This document shows positions 16,153-25,017 of a stretch of DNA of 64,000 bases, in pieces. The notes under the pieces were generated by a model that was not told the DNA's origin, searched no databases, and worked only from the letters and a program-made list of their open reading frames with translations. A program made the position numbers and the translations under genes. Position 1 is the first letter of the stretch, and each line of letters begins with the position of its first letter. The stretch comes from CAG-177 sp003514385 (lineage in GTDB: Bacteria; Bacillota; Clostridia; Oscillospirales; Acutalibacteraceae): NCBI GenBank assembly GCA_051920445.1, contig JBPPLN010000002.1:362675-426674 (forward strand), given 5' to 3'.

Positions 16153-17424
16153 TTACGGCATATAGTCGAACTCGAGATCGTAAATTTCAACGGTGTCGCC
16201 CTGCTGGATACCCATGCTTTCGAGCTTGTCAAGTATGCCGCTCGAATGCAGCACGCGCTGGAAATACTGGAGCGACTCATAGTCGTCCATATCGGTGCGC
16301 TGAAGTATCTTGAGCAGCCACGGAGCCTCGACGATAAACACGCCGTCCTCCTCGCGCACGGTGAAGCCCGTATCTTTCTGCCGCTCGAACATCTCGACGG
16401 GTATCTCCTGCGCCTCGTAGCGTTTTATCGGCGGCAAAGTCTTGAGCCGTTTGGCGACTGCATTTATGACTTCGGCAGTGCCCTCCTGAATCGGCGCGCA
16501 CATGGTATAGAACTCATAGCCGCGGGAAGTGAAATACTCGCGCAGGTGCTCAATCTGAGCGTCGTCCGCCATGTCTATTTTATTCGCCGCAACGATCTGC
16601 GGAAGCTTTGAAAGCTCGGGGTCGAACTTTTCGAGCTCTGTGTTTATCTTCTCAAAATCCTCTATCGGGTCTCTGCCCTCGCTGCCCGCCGCGTCGATTA
16701 TGTGCAGGAGCATACGGCAACGCTCGACATGGCGCAAAAATTCGTGGCCGAGACCGACGCCGTCGCTCGCGCCCTCGATGAGTCCGGGAATATCCGCGAC
16801 GACAAACGACTCGCCCTCGCCCATGGTGACAACGCCGAGGACGGGAGTTATGGTTGTGAAATGATAGTCCGCGATTATGGGCTTTGCCTCGCTGACGACC
16901 GAGATAAACGTTGACTTGCCGACATTCGGGAAACCGAGCAGACCGACATCGGCGAGAAGCTTCAACTCGAGAATGACCTCCCACTCCTCACCGGGAGTAC
17001 CGCTCTTTGCAAAGCGCGGCGTCTGGCGGGTCGGGGTCTTGAAATGGGTGTTGCCCCAGCCGCCGCGGCCGCCCTTTGCGGCAACGAACGAGGTCTTTTC
17101 GGACATATCCGCCATAACGGCGTTCGACTCCGCCTCGCGGATTATCGTTCCGCGCGGAATCTTGATGACAAGATTCTCGCCGTTTTTGCCGCGCCTGCGT
17201 CCGCCGTCGCCGCGCTTTCCGTCGGGGGCGGTATATTTTCTCTTATAGCGGAAATCTGCAAGGGTCGCGAGGTTATCGTCAACTTCGAATATGATATCTC
17301 CGCCCTTGCCGCCGTCGCCGCCGTCGGGACCGCCGGACGCGACATATTTCTCGCGGTGGAAAGTCACCGCGCCGTCGCCGCCGTTTCCGGCTTTGATTTT
17401 GATTTTTGCAATATCTACAAACAT
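16153..17424 (-). CDS. obgE: Obg/CgtA ribosome-assembly GTPase
   Basis: The 423-residue GTPase has all three parts: the glycine-rich N-terminal Obg domain (1-158, KAGNGGDGAVTFHREKY and GGPDGGDGGKGGD), the G domain (GFPNVGKS P-loop at about 165, DIPGLIEGA, NKID), and the C-terminal OCT domain ending in YDLEFDYMP. It acts in 50S ribosome assembly and stress signalling. The length is typical of Bacillota Obg with OCT. A candidate AAAGGAAC site precedes the ATG. It is followed at once by mrnC. Confidence 0.97.
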   Translation of the reverse strand: MFVDIAKIKIKAGNGGDGAVTFHREKYVASGGPDGGDGGKGGDIIFEVDDNLATLADFRYKRKYTAPDGKRGDGGRRRGKNGENLVIKIPRGTIIREAESNAVMADMSEKTSFVAAKGGRGGWGNTHFKTPTRQTPRFAKSGTPGEEWEVILELKLLADVGLLGFPNVGKSTFISVVSEAKPIIADYHFTTITPVLGVVTMGEGESFVVADIPGLIEGASDGVGLGHEFLRHVERCRMLLHIIDAAGSEGRDPIEDFEKINTELEKFDPELSKLPQIVAANKIDMADDAQIEHLREYFTSRGYEFYTMCAPIQEGTAEVINAVAKRLKTLPPIKRYEAQEIPVEMFERQKDTGFTVREEDGVFIVEAPWLLKILQRTDMDDYESLQYFQRVLHSSGILDKLESMGIQQGDTVEIYDLEFDYMP

Positions 17425-17457
17425 AGAAGTTCCTTTACTTTTGTTTTCTTTTCGGGT

Positions 17458-18105
17458 TTATCTGCCCTCGCGCGCCGCCTTTATGTTTTCGACAAACTTG
17501 CGTGCGGTGTCGATGATGCGCTGATAGTCACCGGTCTTTGCTCCTGCGGTCAGCGAGCTGCCCGCGCCGACTGCGACTGCGCCCGCCTTAATCCAATCGG
17601 CGGCATTATCGACATCGACTCCGCCGGTCGGCATCATCTTCGCGTAGGGTATCGGTCCTCTTATAGCCTTGATTATCTTCGGGCCGAAGACATCGCCGGG
17701 GAATACTTTGAGTATATCCGCGCCCGCCTCCATGGCGGCGACAGCCTCTTTGACGGTCATTATGCCGGGCATGACGGCAACTCTGTAGCGGTTGCACATC
17801 TTCACGGTCTCGGGGTCAAAATAGGGGCTGACAACGAAGTTTGCGCCGGAGAGCATGGCTATTCTCGCGGTCGGCGCATCCATGACCGTGCCTGCGCCGA
17901 GAATCATCTGCTCGGGCGTGTAGCGCTTTGCAAGCTCCTCGATAACCTTATCGGCATGGGGAACGGTGAAAGTAAGCTCGATAGCTGCGACGCCGCCCTC
18001 GATGCACGCGTCGGCGATTCTGCTCGCCTGATCGGCACTCTCCGCTCTTACGACCGCAACGATGCCGCAGTCCTGTATTTTAGTCAGTATTTGTTCTTTG
18101 TCCAT
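17458..18105 (-). CDS. eda: 2-keto-3-deoxy-6-phosphogluconate (KDPG) aldolase
   Basis: The 215-residue class I aldolase splits KDPG into pyruvate and glyceraldehyde 3-phosphate in the Entner-Doudoroff and uronate pathways. Catalytic residues are visible: Glu43 in IELTFT and the Schiff-base Lys133 in ILKVFPG, with the phosphate-binding PTGGV loop after them. It is 15 bases after kdgK on the same strand, so one operon takes 2-keto-3-deoxygluconate to central metabolites. No uronate isomerase or dehydratase is nearby. Confidence 0.95.
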   Translation of the reverse strand: MDKEQILTKIQDCGIVAVVRAESADQASRIADACIEGGVAAIELTFTVPHADKVIEELAKRYTPEQMILGAGTVMDAPTARIAMLSGANFVVSPYFDPETVKMCNRYRVAVMPGIMTVKEAVAAMEAGADILKVFPGDVFGPKIIKAIRGPIPYAKMMPTGGVDVDNAADWIKAGAVAVGAGSSLTAGAKTGDYQRIIDTARKFVENIKAAREGR

Positions 18106-18120
18106 TTTTATCTTCCTCTC

Positions 18121-19218
18121 TTATCTCTGAACTCTTGCGCCTGCGCCGTTCATAACGGCCTCGACCTCGCGTTTGCTTGCCATTGACGTGTCGCCCGGGG
18201 TGGTCATCGCCAACGCACCGTGCGCTATGCCGCAGTTGACTGCATACCGGGGATCGCCCTCGGTCATCAGACCGTAGATGAGACCTGATGCAAACGAATC
18301 GCCGCCGCCGACGCGGTCGAATATCTCGAGCGAATCGAGCTTCATGCCCTCATAGAGCTTGCCGTCCGCCCAGCAGATAGCGCTCCAGTCGTTGACCGTT
18401 GCGGTCTTGACGGTTCTGAGCGTTGTTGCAACGACCTTGAAATTCGGATATATTTTAACGGCGTTTTCGATCATCTTGCAGTAGCCGTCAACATTGAGCT
18501 TCTTGAGTCCCGCGTCGTTGCCCTCGACCTCAAGACCGAGGCAGGCGGTGAAATCCTCCTCGTTGCCTATCATGACATCGATATATTTGGCTATTTCGCG
18601 GTTGACCTGCTGCGCCTTCTCCTGACCGCCGATACCCTTCCAGAGCGACGGACGGTAGTTGAGGTCATAGGAGACGACGGTGCCGTATTCCTTCGCCTTT
18701 TTGACTGCGGCAATAACGGTCTCCGCACTCGTCTCGGACAGAGCGGCAAAAATTCCGCCCGTGTGCAGCCAGCGGACGCCGAGCTTACCGAAGATATAGT
18801 CCCAATCAACATCCTCGACTCTGAGCTGAGACGCCGCAGTATTGCCTCTGTCGGACACGCCGACGGCTCCGCGGATTCCGTAGCCGCGCTCGGTGAAGTT
18901 GAGTCCGTTTCGGACATTTCTGCCGATGCCGTCGTAGCTCATCCATTTTATAAACGAGGTGTCGACTCCGCCCTGGAGAATGAAGTCCTCTATGAGCCTG
19001 CCGACCTCGTTATCCGCGAGGGCGGTTATGACTGCGGTGCGAAGTCCGAAGCAGCGGCGCAGTCCGCGCGCGACATTGTATTCTCCGCCGCCTTCCCAAG
19101 CGGTGAAAGATCGCGAATTCTTTATTCTGCCCGCGCCCGGATCGAGGCGGAGCATTATCTCGCCGAGAGATATTTCATCAAACATGCAATTCTCGGGTCT
19201 TTTGAGTTCAAGCTGCAT
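18121..19218 (-). CDS. kdgK: 2-keto-3-deoxygluconate kinase (PfkB family)
   Basis: The 365-residue PfkB carbohydrate kinase starts with LGEIMLRLDPGAGRIKNSRSF and has the catalytic-base motif GGGDSFASGLIYG near residue 310, as in 2-dehydro-3-deoxygluconokinase. It phosphorylates KDG to KDPG, the substrate of the adjacent aldolase. It is somewhat longer than E. coli KdgK, mostly in the central region. A GGAAAGGAAG site precedes the ATG, and a good promoter lies about 65 bases upstream. PfkB paralogs acting on other sugars are possible, but the eda partner argues for KDG. Confidence 0.92.
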   Translation of the reverse strand: MQLELKRPENCMFDEISLGEIMLRLDPGAGRIKNSRSFTAWEGGGEYNVARGLRRCFGLRTAVITALADNEVGRLIEDFILQGGVDTSFIKWMSYDGIGRNVRNGLNFTERGYGIRGAVGVSDRGNTAASQLRVEDVDWDYIFGKLGVRWLHTGGIFAALSETSAETVIAAVKKAKEYGTVVSYDLNYRPSLWKGIGGQEKAQQVNREIAKYIDVMIGNEEDFTACLGLEVEGNDAGLKKLNVDGYCKMIENAVKIYPNFKVVATTLRTVKTATVNDWSAICWADGKLYEGMKLDSLEIFDRVGGGDSFASGLIYGLMTEGDPRYAVNCGIAHGALAMTTPGDTSMASKREVEAVMNGAGARVQR

Positions 19219-19284
19219 AAATTATACTTCCTTTCCTGCCGGATATATTGATGCGGTATTTCCGCGTGGCTTTCATACATAGTT

Positions 19285-19313
19285 AGTATACGACGAAAAC
19301 GCAATTTTTACAA
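19285..19313 (-). promoter_or_regulatory. Promoter of kdgK-eda
   Basis: On the minus strand TTGTAA and TATACT are separated by exactly 17 bases, upstream of the kdgK start. Confidence 0.65.
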
Positions 19314-19334
19314 TAACAAACGCCAAAAAGAGCA

Positions 19335-19370
19335 GAAAAATCCCCCGGTTTGAAAAATTAAAACCGAGGG
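19335..19370 (-). terminator. Terminator after the ART-like gene
   Basis: On the minus strand CCCTCGGTTT pairs with AAACCGGGGG (one G-U pair) and is followed by ATTTTTC. Confidence 0.7.
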
Positions 19371-19409
19371 AAATCATAATTTTTTATTTTACGCGTCAAC
19401 AGTTTGATA

Positions 19410-19988
19410 TCATTCAAAAATCAGAAATTTCGGCGGAACTTTTCGAGCTGCAAATTCATGTTCTTTGAGCACGCGGAACAACTCATACTCACTCGCGAGA
19501 GCGGAAGCATTTATTCCGACAAGAACAAAATCCACATCTCTTTTGCTTTCCCTGACCTTGCCTCCAAAATAGTCGGATGCAATATATTCGGGATTATCGG
19601 TCAAATAGACAAAATCAAATTCATCGACCGGCATCAGACCGTTTTTTCGAACAGATTCGAGCCGCTCAGCAGTGGTCCAATGATACAAAATCTGCCCGAC
19701 TTCGGGAACAAAAGCTCTGCCGAGGCAGACTTTCTCGGTCGGGTCCGCACCAAGCAGTCTGCGCACGGTGCTTCCACCAACGCAGTAGCACAAAAGCGTA
19801 TAAAGAAAATCGCTCAGAGACTCCGAATCACGGCGTTCGCACAGCAAGCCGAACCTGAACGCCAGACATTTATTTATTGTGCCGCCGGCAAGTCTGCTTC
19901 TGAGCTTATCTGCAACCTTTCTGATACGGGTATTTTCGCCATAATATCTTTGAGCATCTTCAAGGCTGACCCTGCGGTGTTTGTCCAT
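19410..19988 (-). CDS. Putative ADP-ribosyltransferase/KptA-fold protein
   Basis: The 192-residue protein has no family that I recognise with certainty. Its second half, ILYHWTTAERLESVRKNGL followed by FVYLTDNPEYI and ending FRVLKEHEF, has the order His, Tyr, Glu seen in H-Y-E ADP-ribosyltransferase folds and resembles the KptA RNA 2'-phosphotransferase layout. The first 85 residues are helical with several Cys. The ATG at 19988 is preceded by GGGGGAAAACGGA; a GTG at 20015 overlaps the rlmA stop and is an alternative. It follows the methyltransferase, so it may be the last gene of that operon. Function is inference. Confidence 0.55.
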   Translation of the reverse strand: MDKHRRVSLEDAQRYYGENTRIRKVADKLRSRLAGGTINKCLAFRFGLLCERRDSESLSDFLYTLLCYCVGGSTVRRLLGADPTEKVCLGRAFVPEVGQILYHWTTAERLESVRKNGLMPVDEFDFVYLTDNPEYIASDYFGGKVRESKRDVDFVLVGINASALASEYELFRVLKEHEFAARKVPPKFLIFE

Positions 19989-20011
19989 TTCCGTTTTCCC
20001 CCGCGCTGTTG

Positions 20012-20827
20012 TCACAGCTTTTTATAAGTGAGCACGCTGAACTGCGCGCTGACGGTGAGTGAGCTCAATTTTTCGAGCTTCTCCCTGTCCTGCTGCGAGG
20101 TTTTGTAGCAATAGGGAGTCATATTGAAAAGGTCGGTTATATCCTTTTTGCTTTCAAGCGAAAAAGTATAGCATATCTTCTTTTCACCAACGAGGCGGAA
20201 GCCCTCGATATCATGCGGCGGAACTTCGTTCTCATACGGCGCGTCATACACGGCGCTTTTGAGCTCCCACAAATGCTTTTCAAGCGGTATTGCTTTGACG
20301 AATACACCGTCTTTTTTGAGCACGCGCGAAAACTCCTGCGGGCAGGCGGGCGCGAAGATATTCACGAGCGCATCGCATTCGCCGTCGCCCACGGGCAGCT
20401 TATATATGCTCGCCACGGCGCGTTCGACTCCGCAGTTTTTCGGCGCTTTTTCGAGCGCGTATTTCGAGATATCCACGCCGAGCACCTGCGGCTCAAGTCC
20501 CGATTCATCGAGCCTGTTTTTAAAATACGAAGTGTACCAGCACTCGCCGCAGCCTGCATCGAGCAGAGTACCGCCGCGCGGGAAATCCGCCGAAAGAGCT
20601 TCATAAACGGCCTCGCGCAAAGGCTCATAGAAGCCTTTTGAAAGGAAATCGCGCCGCGCGTTTATCATCAGGCGGTCGTCGCCGTGGCGCTTTGCGCCCG
20701 ATGAGTTGCTCATCAGCAGATTCACATAGCCTTTTGCGGCGATATCAAAGGTGTGCCCTTGCGGACACACCCGTATCTTTTCTTCTTTTTTCAGCTCCTG
20801 CGAGCATACGGGACAGCGAAAACTCAT
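20012..20827 (-). CDS. rlmA: 23S rRNA (guanine-N1)-methyltransferase, RlmA family
   Basis: The 271-residue protein has the RlmA layout: an N-terminal zinc finger (Cys5, Cys8, Cys21, His25) with VCPQGHTFDIAAKGYVNLL, and a SAM-binding Rossmann domain (LLDAGCGECWYT, about residues 88-99). RlmA enzymes methylate N1 of G745 or G748 in 23S rRNA, and the Gram-positive TlrB form affects tylosin sensitivity. Its start overlaps the stop of the upstream membrane-protein gene by four bases. Which guanine it modifies cannot be told by eye. Confidence 0.9.
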   Translation of the reverse strand: MSFRCPVCSQELKKEEKIRVCPQGHTFDIAAKGYVNLLMSNSSGAKRHGDDRLMINARRDFLSKGFYEPLREAVYEALSADFPRGGTLLDAGCGECWYTSYFKNRLDESGLEPQVLGVDISKYALEKAPKNCGVERAVASIYKLPVGDGECDALVNIFAPACPQEFSRVLKKDGVFVKAIPLEKHLWELKSAVYDAPYENEVPPHDIEGFRLVGEKKICYTFSLESKKDITDLFNMTPYCYKTSQQDREKLEKLSSLTVSAQFSVLTYKKL

Positions 20828-21585
20828 TTTACCTGTGCAAAGTCCTTTTCTGCGCCTTTGGGGGCAAACATCTCATTGACATTGTTCTTGCCCTTATGAT
20901 GATAAGGCGCTATTTTAAGTATGATATAAAACGGCACTGCGCCGAGGGTATTGAAAACTATGTCGGTCATGGTATCCATGAGAGCGAAACGCGCGGGATC
21001 TCTGGGCTTAAAGAAAGTTCTCGTATTGTTCGCCGCCTTTGCAAGTTCATACGACCAATGCTGAGAATCGCCGCCCGCTATCTGATCGAAGCTGAACTCG
21101 AAGAGCTCCCAGCAGGTGGAGATAAAGAACGAGAAGCCGAGAGCACAGAGCAGGACTATCGGCAGATCGCACTGCTTCTTGTCGCGCTTCTGCATGGCGG
21201 TCGCGAGCTCATAGCCCATGAACACCGCCTCAGCTCCGCCGAGCAGGTGGAGTATCTTATCCCACATAAAGATGGAATAATAGAAGTTCAGGAACGCGCC
21301 GCCGAAGGATGCGAGCAGCAGTCCGACAGACGCAACAGTCTGGCAATAAGCCGGGAGCTGGCGCAGGCAGTTTTTCTCGGGCAGAGCCTGGATTATCTCC
21401 CAAGCGAACATTCCGACGAGATTTGCAAACAGCTGAAGCGCCATCTGCGTCTTCGGCAGATCCGAGGGCGGGTTGGTAAACAGAAGGCTCACCATCGCGC
21501 CTATCATAATCAGACGGAATATCCACCATACGACGAACTCCCATTTCTTCGCGCTCGACATAAGTCGGCTGAAATAGTTTTTCAC
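20824..21585 (-). CDS. DUF2238-like (YjdF-type) membrane protein
   Basis: The 253-residue protein has six to seven membrane helices and the conserved polar motifs WDKILHLLGG, CWELFEFSFD and DTMTDIVFNTLGA that mark the DUF2238/YjdF group. No reaction is established for that group; the conserved Asp, His and Glu in the membrane could bind a ligand or metal. The start is GTG at 21585, preceded by AAAAGAGGAAAAATTT. It is the first gene of a minus-strand operon with rlmA and the ART-like gene. Confidence 0.7.
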   Translation of the reverse strand: MKNYFSRLMSSAKKWEFVVWWIFRLIMIGAMVSLLFTNPPSDLPKTQMALQLFANLVGMFAWEIIQALPEKNCLRQLPAYCQTVASVGLLLASFGGAFLNFYYSIFMWDKILHLLGGAEAVFMGYELATAMQKRDKKQCDLPIVLLCALGFSFFISTCWELFEFSFDQIAGGDSQHWSYELAKAANNTRTFFKPRDPARFALMDTMTDIVFNTLGAVPFYIILKIAPYHHKGKNNVNEMFAPKGAEKDFAQVK

Positions 21586-21735
21586 AAATTTTTCCTCTTT
21601 TCTTTGTTTTTTCCCTTAAACACACGAGCTAATTATAACATCTGTGACTTTTATTTTATTCTCAATACGCAATATCGGTCTTTTTTGTATTATCCGACAA
21701 AAAGCGGGTGCTCAATTTGTATATTCATACAGTTT

Positions 21736-22890
21736 TCAGGCGAGGGATTTCAGCAGGCGGAAGAAAATATCTTTGAAAGTCAGCGCGCGCACGGCATCGG
21801 GCGAGACGATATTATACTCCCCTATCTTCTCGTCGCCGAGGCTCAGGACCACTTTACCGAGCACCTGCCCTTTCTCGACAGGCGCCTGAACGTCAACGCA
21901 GAGCTCGACATCGGTCTTTATCTTGCCCTCCTCGCCTTTTTTGACGAGCACGCTGGCGGCTTTCGGCAGAGACGGATGAATCGAATCGACAACGCCGCCT
22001 ATTACAGCGACATCGGTTATCAGCGACGGGTCTATCTCGGGCGTGACAGTAGAATAGTTTGCAAAGCCCCAGTTGAGCATAGCCTTTGCTCCGTTGAAGC
22101 GGTCGTCGCTCGTCTGGCTGCCCATGACAACGGCTATGAGATGCGTGTTTCCGCGCTTCGCGCTCGCGGAGACACAGCATCCTGCCTTCGCCGTTGTGCC
22201 GGTCTTGAGCCCCGTCGTGCCTTTGTAGAACCTGACCAACTTATTCGTGTTGACAAGCTCCGTTGCGCCGCCGCGCAGGGAGTCCATCCAGATAGTTGTG
22301 TAGTTCATTATGCGCTCGTGCTTCAACAGCTCGCGTGACATTATCGCGACATCCATCGCGGTGGTCAAATGGGTCGTTGTGGTGTCATCAAGACCTGTGC
22401 AGTTATCAAAATGTGTATTCTTCATGCCGAGCTGCCCGGCACGCTCGTTTATCATCGCGGTGAACGCCTCGTCGCTGCCTGCGAGCAGCTCGCCCAGAGC
22501 CGTGCAAGCGTCGTTCGCGCTGTAAACAGCAGTAGCCTTGAGCAGATCATCGACCGTCATCTGCTCGCCCTCTTTGAGCCATATCTGCGAGCCGCCCTTT
22601 GAAGCGGCAGAGGCGGAGGCGGTTACGGTGTCGCTGAGCGATATCTTCCCGCTGTCGAGCGCTTCGGTCACGAGCAGGAGGGTCATTATTTTCGTAACGG
22701 AGGCTGGATAAAGTTTTTCATCGGCGTTCATGCTCATGAGCACCTTGCCGGAATCCACATCCATGAGCACCGCCGCTTTCGCCTTGACGGTGACGGGCAT
22801 CGGCTCGTCGGCGAAGCTCACGCAGCAGCAAGAGAACATCAGCAGAAGAACAAGGGCGGCGCAGAGCACCGTTTTCAGCTTACGGTTCAT
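21736..22890 (-). CDS. dacF: D-alanyl-D-alanine carboxypeptidase (DacF-type PBP5 family)
   Basis: The 384-residue low-molecular-weight penicillin-binding protein has a signal peptide (about 1-28) and the S11 motifs SVTK (Ser64 nucleophile, Lys67), SAN (124-126) and KTG (229-231). These are followed by the C-terminal PBP5 beta domain and a terminal amphipathic helix (TFKDIFFRLLKSLA) that anchors it on the membrane outer face. It trims the terminal D-Ala of peptidoglycan stem peptides. GGGAGATG precedes the ATG. It is divergent from mtaB and appears monocistronic. Confidence 0.94.
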   Translation of the reverse strand: MNRKLKTVLCAALVLLLMFSCCCVSFADEPMPVTVKAKAAVLMDVDSGKVLMSMNADEKLYPASVTKIMTLLLVTEALDSGKISLSDTVTASASAASKGGSQIWLKEGEQMTVDDLLKATAVYSANDACTALGELLAGSDEAFTAMINERAGQLGMKNTHFDNCTGLDDTTTTHLTTAMDVAIMSRELLKHERIMNYTTIWMDSLRGGATELVNTNKLVRFYKGTTGLKTGTTAKAGCCVSASAKRGNTHLIAVVMGSQTSDDRFNGAKAMLNWGFANYSTVTPEIDPSLITDVAVIGGVVDSIHPSLPKAASVLVKKGEEGKIKTDVELCVDVQAPVEKGQVLGKVVLSLGDEKIGEYNIVSPDAVRALTFKDIFFRLLKSLA

Positions 22891-22974
22891 AACATCATCT
22901 CCCGAAAATCAAAAGCGGATATAAAAACAGTATTAAAGATATATGCCGTTTATCTGCATCTTAGCCCCGCGGAC

Positions 22975-23003
22975 TTGCACAAGAGGGCGAAATGCTGTAT
23001 AAT
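22975..23003 (+). promoter_or_regulatory. Sigma-A promoter of mtaB
   Basis: TTGCAC and perfect TATAAT are separated by exactly 17 bases, 48 bases before the mtaB start. The leader between them contains GCGGCTTTTGCCGC, a small hairpin placed between an AAGGAAGG site and the start codon. Confidence 0.75.
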
Positions 23004-23050
23004 TTCACTGCAAAACTCAAAGGAAGGGCGGCTTTTGCCGCGGTGATGAT

Positions 23051-24334
23051 ATGAAGGTCGCATTCTGCACTCTCGGGTGCAAGGTCAATCAATATGAATC
23101 GCAGTCGATGGAGCAGGCGCTGATAAAGCGCGGCTTTGAATGTGTCGGGGCGAGCGAAGAGGCGGATGTCTACATAGTCAACTCCTGCACCGTAACCGCC
23201 GAGAGCGACCGCAAAACGAGGCAGAATGTACGCCACCTGCGAAAGCTGCATCCGGACGCCGTGATAGTGCTCACGGGCTGCATGCCGCAGGCGTTCCCCG
23301 AGGACGCGCGTCTGCTCACCCAGGCGGATATCGTCACCGGCAACCGCTCGAACAAGCAGATTCCCGACATGATAGATGAATTTTTCCGCACGCGTGAGAG
23401 GATCGTTCGCATAGCTCAGCACGAAAACGGCGAAAAATTCTCCGGCGAGCTGATAAACGATTTTCGCGAGCGCACGAGGGCGACGGTCAAAATCGAGGAC
23501 GGCTGCAACCGCTTCTGCTCCTACTGCGTCATTCCGTATGCGCGCGGGCGCGTGCGTTCGAAGCCGCTCGAAGACATAAGAGAAGAGATATCCTCGCTCG
23601 AAAAGAAAGGCTTTTCGGAGATAGTTCTCGTCGGCATAAACCTTTCGGCATACGGCACTGACTGTGGGGCGAGCATATGCGACGCGGTCGAGCTCGCCGC
23701 ATCGTTCGATGGGATAAAGCGCGTGCGTCTCGGCTCTCTCGAGCCCGACCACATGACCCCGGACGTTACAAAAAGGCTGGCTGAATGCAAAAAGCTCTGC
23801 CCGCAGTTTCACATATCGCTCCAGAGCGGATGCGACAAGACACTCAAGCGCATGAACCGCCACTACACCGCCGCCGAATACGAAGAACTCTGCACAAGGC
23901 TCAGAAGAGAGTTCGAGGACGCGACGCTGACGACGGATGTTATGGTCGGCTTCTCGGGCGAGACTAAAGAGGATTTTGAGATTTCGCGCGATTTCGTCAG
24001 GAAGATAGGCTTCGAAAAAGTTCACGTATTCCCCTATTCACGCAGGACGGGCACGCGCGCAGCGGAGTTCCCGGATGTCGTTGAAAACGCCGAAAAAGAG
24101 CGCAGAAGCCGCGAGATGATCGCGACGGCAGGCGAAGTTCGGCATGAATTTTTAGAGAGACAAATCGGCAGAACGGTCGAGGTGCTGTTTGAAGAGAAGC
24201 TGCGCGACGGCAGTATTCAGGGCTACACGGCGAACTACACGCCGGTCAGAATAAAGAGCGGCTGCACACACGGTCTGCGCAAAGTAAAAATCATCGCCTG
24301 CGGCGATGACTGGTGCGAGGGCGAGCTGATATAA
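23051..24334 (+). CDS. mtaB: tRNA t6A37 methylthiotransferase MtaB
   Basis: The 427-residue radical-SAM enzyme converts t6A37 to ms2t6A37 in ANN-decoding tRNAs. The N-terminal methylthiotransferase domain holds Cys10, Cys46 and Cys77 for the auxiliary 4Fe-4S cluster. The radical-SAM motif GCNRFCSYC gives Cys152, Cys156 and Cys159, and the C-terminus is a TRAM domain. The GCKVNQYES opening separates it from MiaB and RimO. A good SD (AAGGAAGG) lies 25 bases upstream of the ATG across a small hairpin; GGTGAT is nearer. A tcdA gene elsewhere in the window also acts on t6A37. Confidence 0.93.
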   Translation: MKVAFCTLGCKVNQYESQSMEQALIKRGFECVGASEEADVYIVNSCTVTAESDRKTRQNVRHLRKLHPDAVIVLTGCMPQAFPEDARLLTQADIVTGNRSNKQIPDMIDEFFRTRERIVRIAQHENGEKFSGELINDFRERTRATVKIEDGCNRFCSYCVIPYARGRVRSKPLEDIREEISSLEKKGFSEIVLVGINLSAYGTDCGASICDAVELAASFDGIKRVRLGSLEPDHMTPDVTKRLAECKKLCPQFHISLQSGCDKTLKRMNRHYTAAEYEELCTRLRREFEDATLTTDVMVGFSGETKEDFEISRDFVRKIGFEKVHVFPYSRRTGTRAAEFPDVVENAEKERRSREMIATAGEVRHEFLERQIGRTVEVLFEEKLRDGSIQGYTANYTPVRIKSGCTHGLRKVKIIACGDDWCEGELI

Positions 24335-24395
24335 CAAAAACGGCGCCGCAAATTCCAATTGCCCGAACCGATAAAAGGCGCCTTGCAATAACATA

Positions 24396-24436
24396 AAAAA
24401 CCGACCTATAAACACATAGGTCGGTTTAACTTTTTA
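24396..24436. terminator. Bidirectional terminator between mtaB and the convergent membrane gene
   Basis: AAACCGACCTA pairs with TAGGTCGGTTT with T-rich flanks on both strands (AACTTTTTAT on plus, TTTTTTATG on minus). Confidence 0.8.
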
Positions 24437-24462
24437 TATCTGCAAAAGCAGTGCGGATATAT

Positions 24463-25008
24463 TTATTTAAGTATCTTTCTGAGCTTGCTGCTCAGGCGCA
24501 GGCAATAGAACGTGATGAGCTTTGAGAGCGCGTAATCGTAGAGCAGGAAGGTAATAATTCCGAGAATTGCTATCGCGGGTATCGCCCACTTGCCGAGGAA
24601 ATCCGGCAGGTCGGGGTCGATGCCCATAAATTTTACCATCAGAAAATACGAAAGCGACATAACGACCGAAAAAGTCAGAATCTTTATAATATACTCGACT
24701 GCGCGCGGCGTTTTGCTCTCGAGCACGGCCTTGAGCACGGGATAATAGCCGAAAAAGACTGCGTAAATTATCGCCGCCGCTTTGTTTGGGACAACTATCA
24801 ACGACAGCAGGGACACCGCCGTCCACACGCCGAGCGCCCATTTTTTGTCAACTTCAATGACTATGACCGCTACGAACAGACCCGATATCGCGGGGAGCGC
24901 CAGCTCGAGATTCGGGATAATCGAGACTAACGCCATCAGAGCGACAGACAGCGCCGCAAAGACGGCGCTGAGAGCTATTTTGGATGTTTTCTTCATTTCG
25001 CGTTTCAT
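24463..25008 (-). CDS. Five-helix membrane protein, possibly an ECF transporter S component
   Basis: The 181-residue protein has about five membrane helices and an opening (KIALSAVFAALSVALMAL) of the kind seen in substrate-binding S components of ECF vitamin transporters, such as the A/V-rich helix 1. The size also fits. No energising EcfA or EcfT gene is in the window, which is normal for group II systems. The ATG at 25008 has GAGG nine bases upstream and lies 9 bases after the J-protein gene. Assignment to S components is inference, and no substrate is proposed. Confidence 0.6.
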   Translation of the reverse strand: MKREMKKTSKIALSAVFAALSVALMALVSIIPNLELALPAISGLFVAVIVIEVDKKWALGVWTAVSLLSLIVVPNKAAAIIYAVFFGYYPVLKAVLESKTPRAVEYIIKILTFSVVMSLSYFLMVKFMGIDPDLPDFLGKWAIPAIAILGIITFLLYDYALSKLITFYCLRLSSKLRKILK

Positions 25009-25017
25009 ATATCAGCC

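Noticed and set aside
17044..18186. 380-residue open frame on the plus strand
   Set aside because: Antisense to obgE and eda, whose motifs are complete; no ribosome site.
18121..19218. Fructokinase or ribokinase instead of KDG kinase
   Set aside because: The immediate operon partner is a KDPG aldolase with both catalytic residues, which makes KDG the best substrate.
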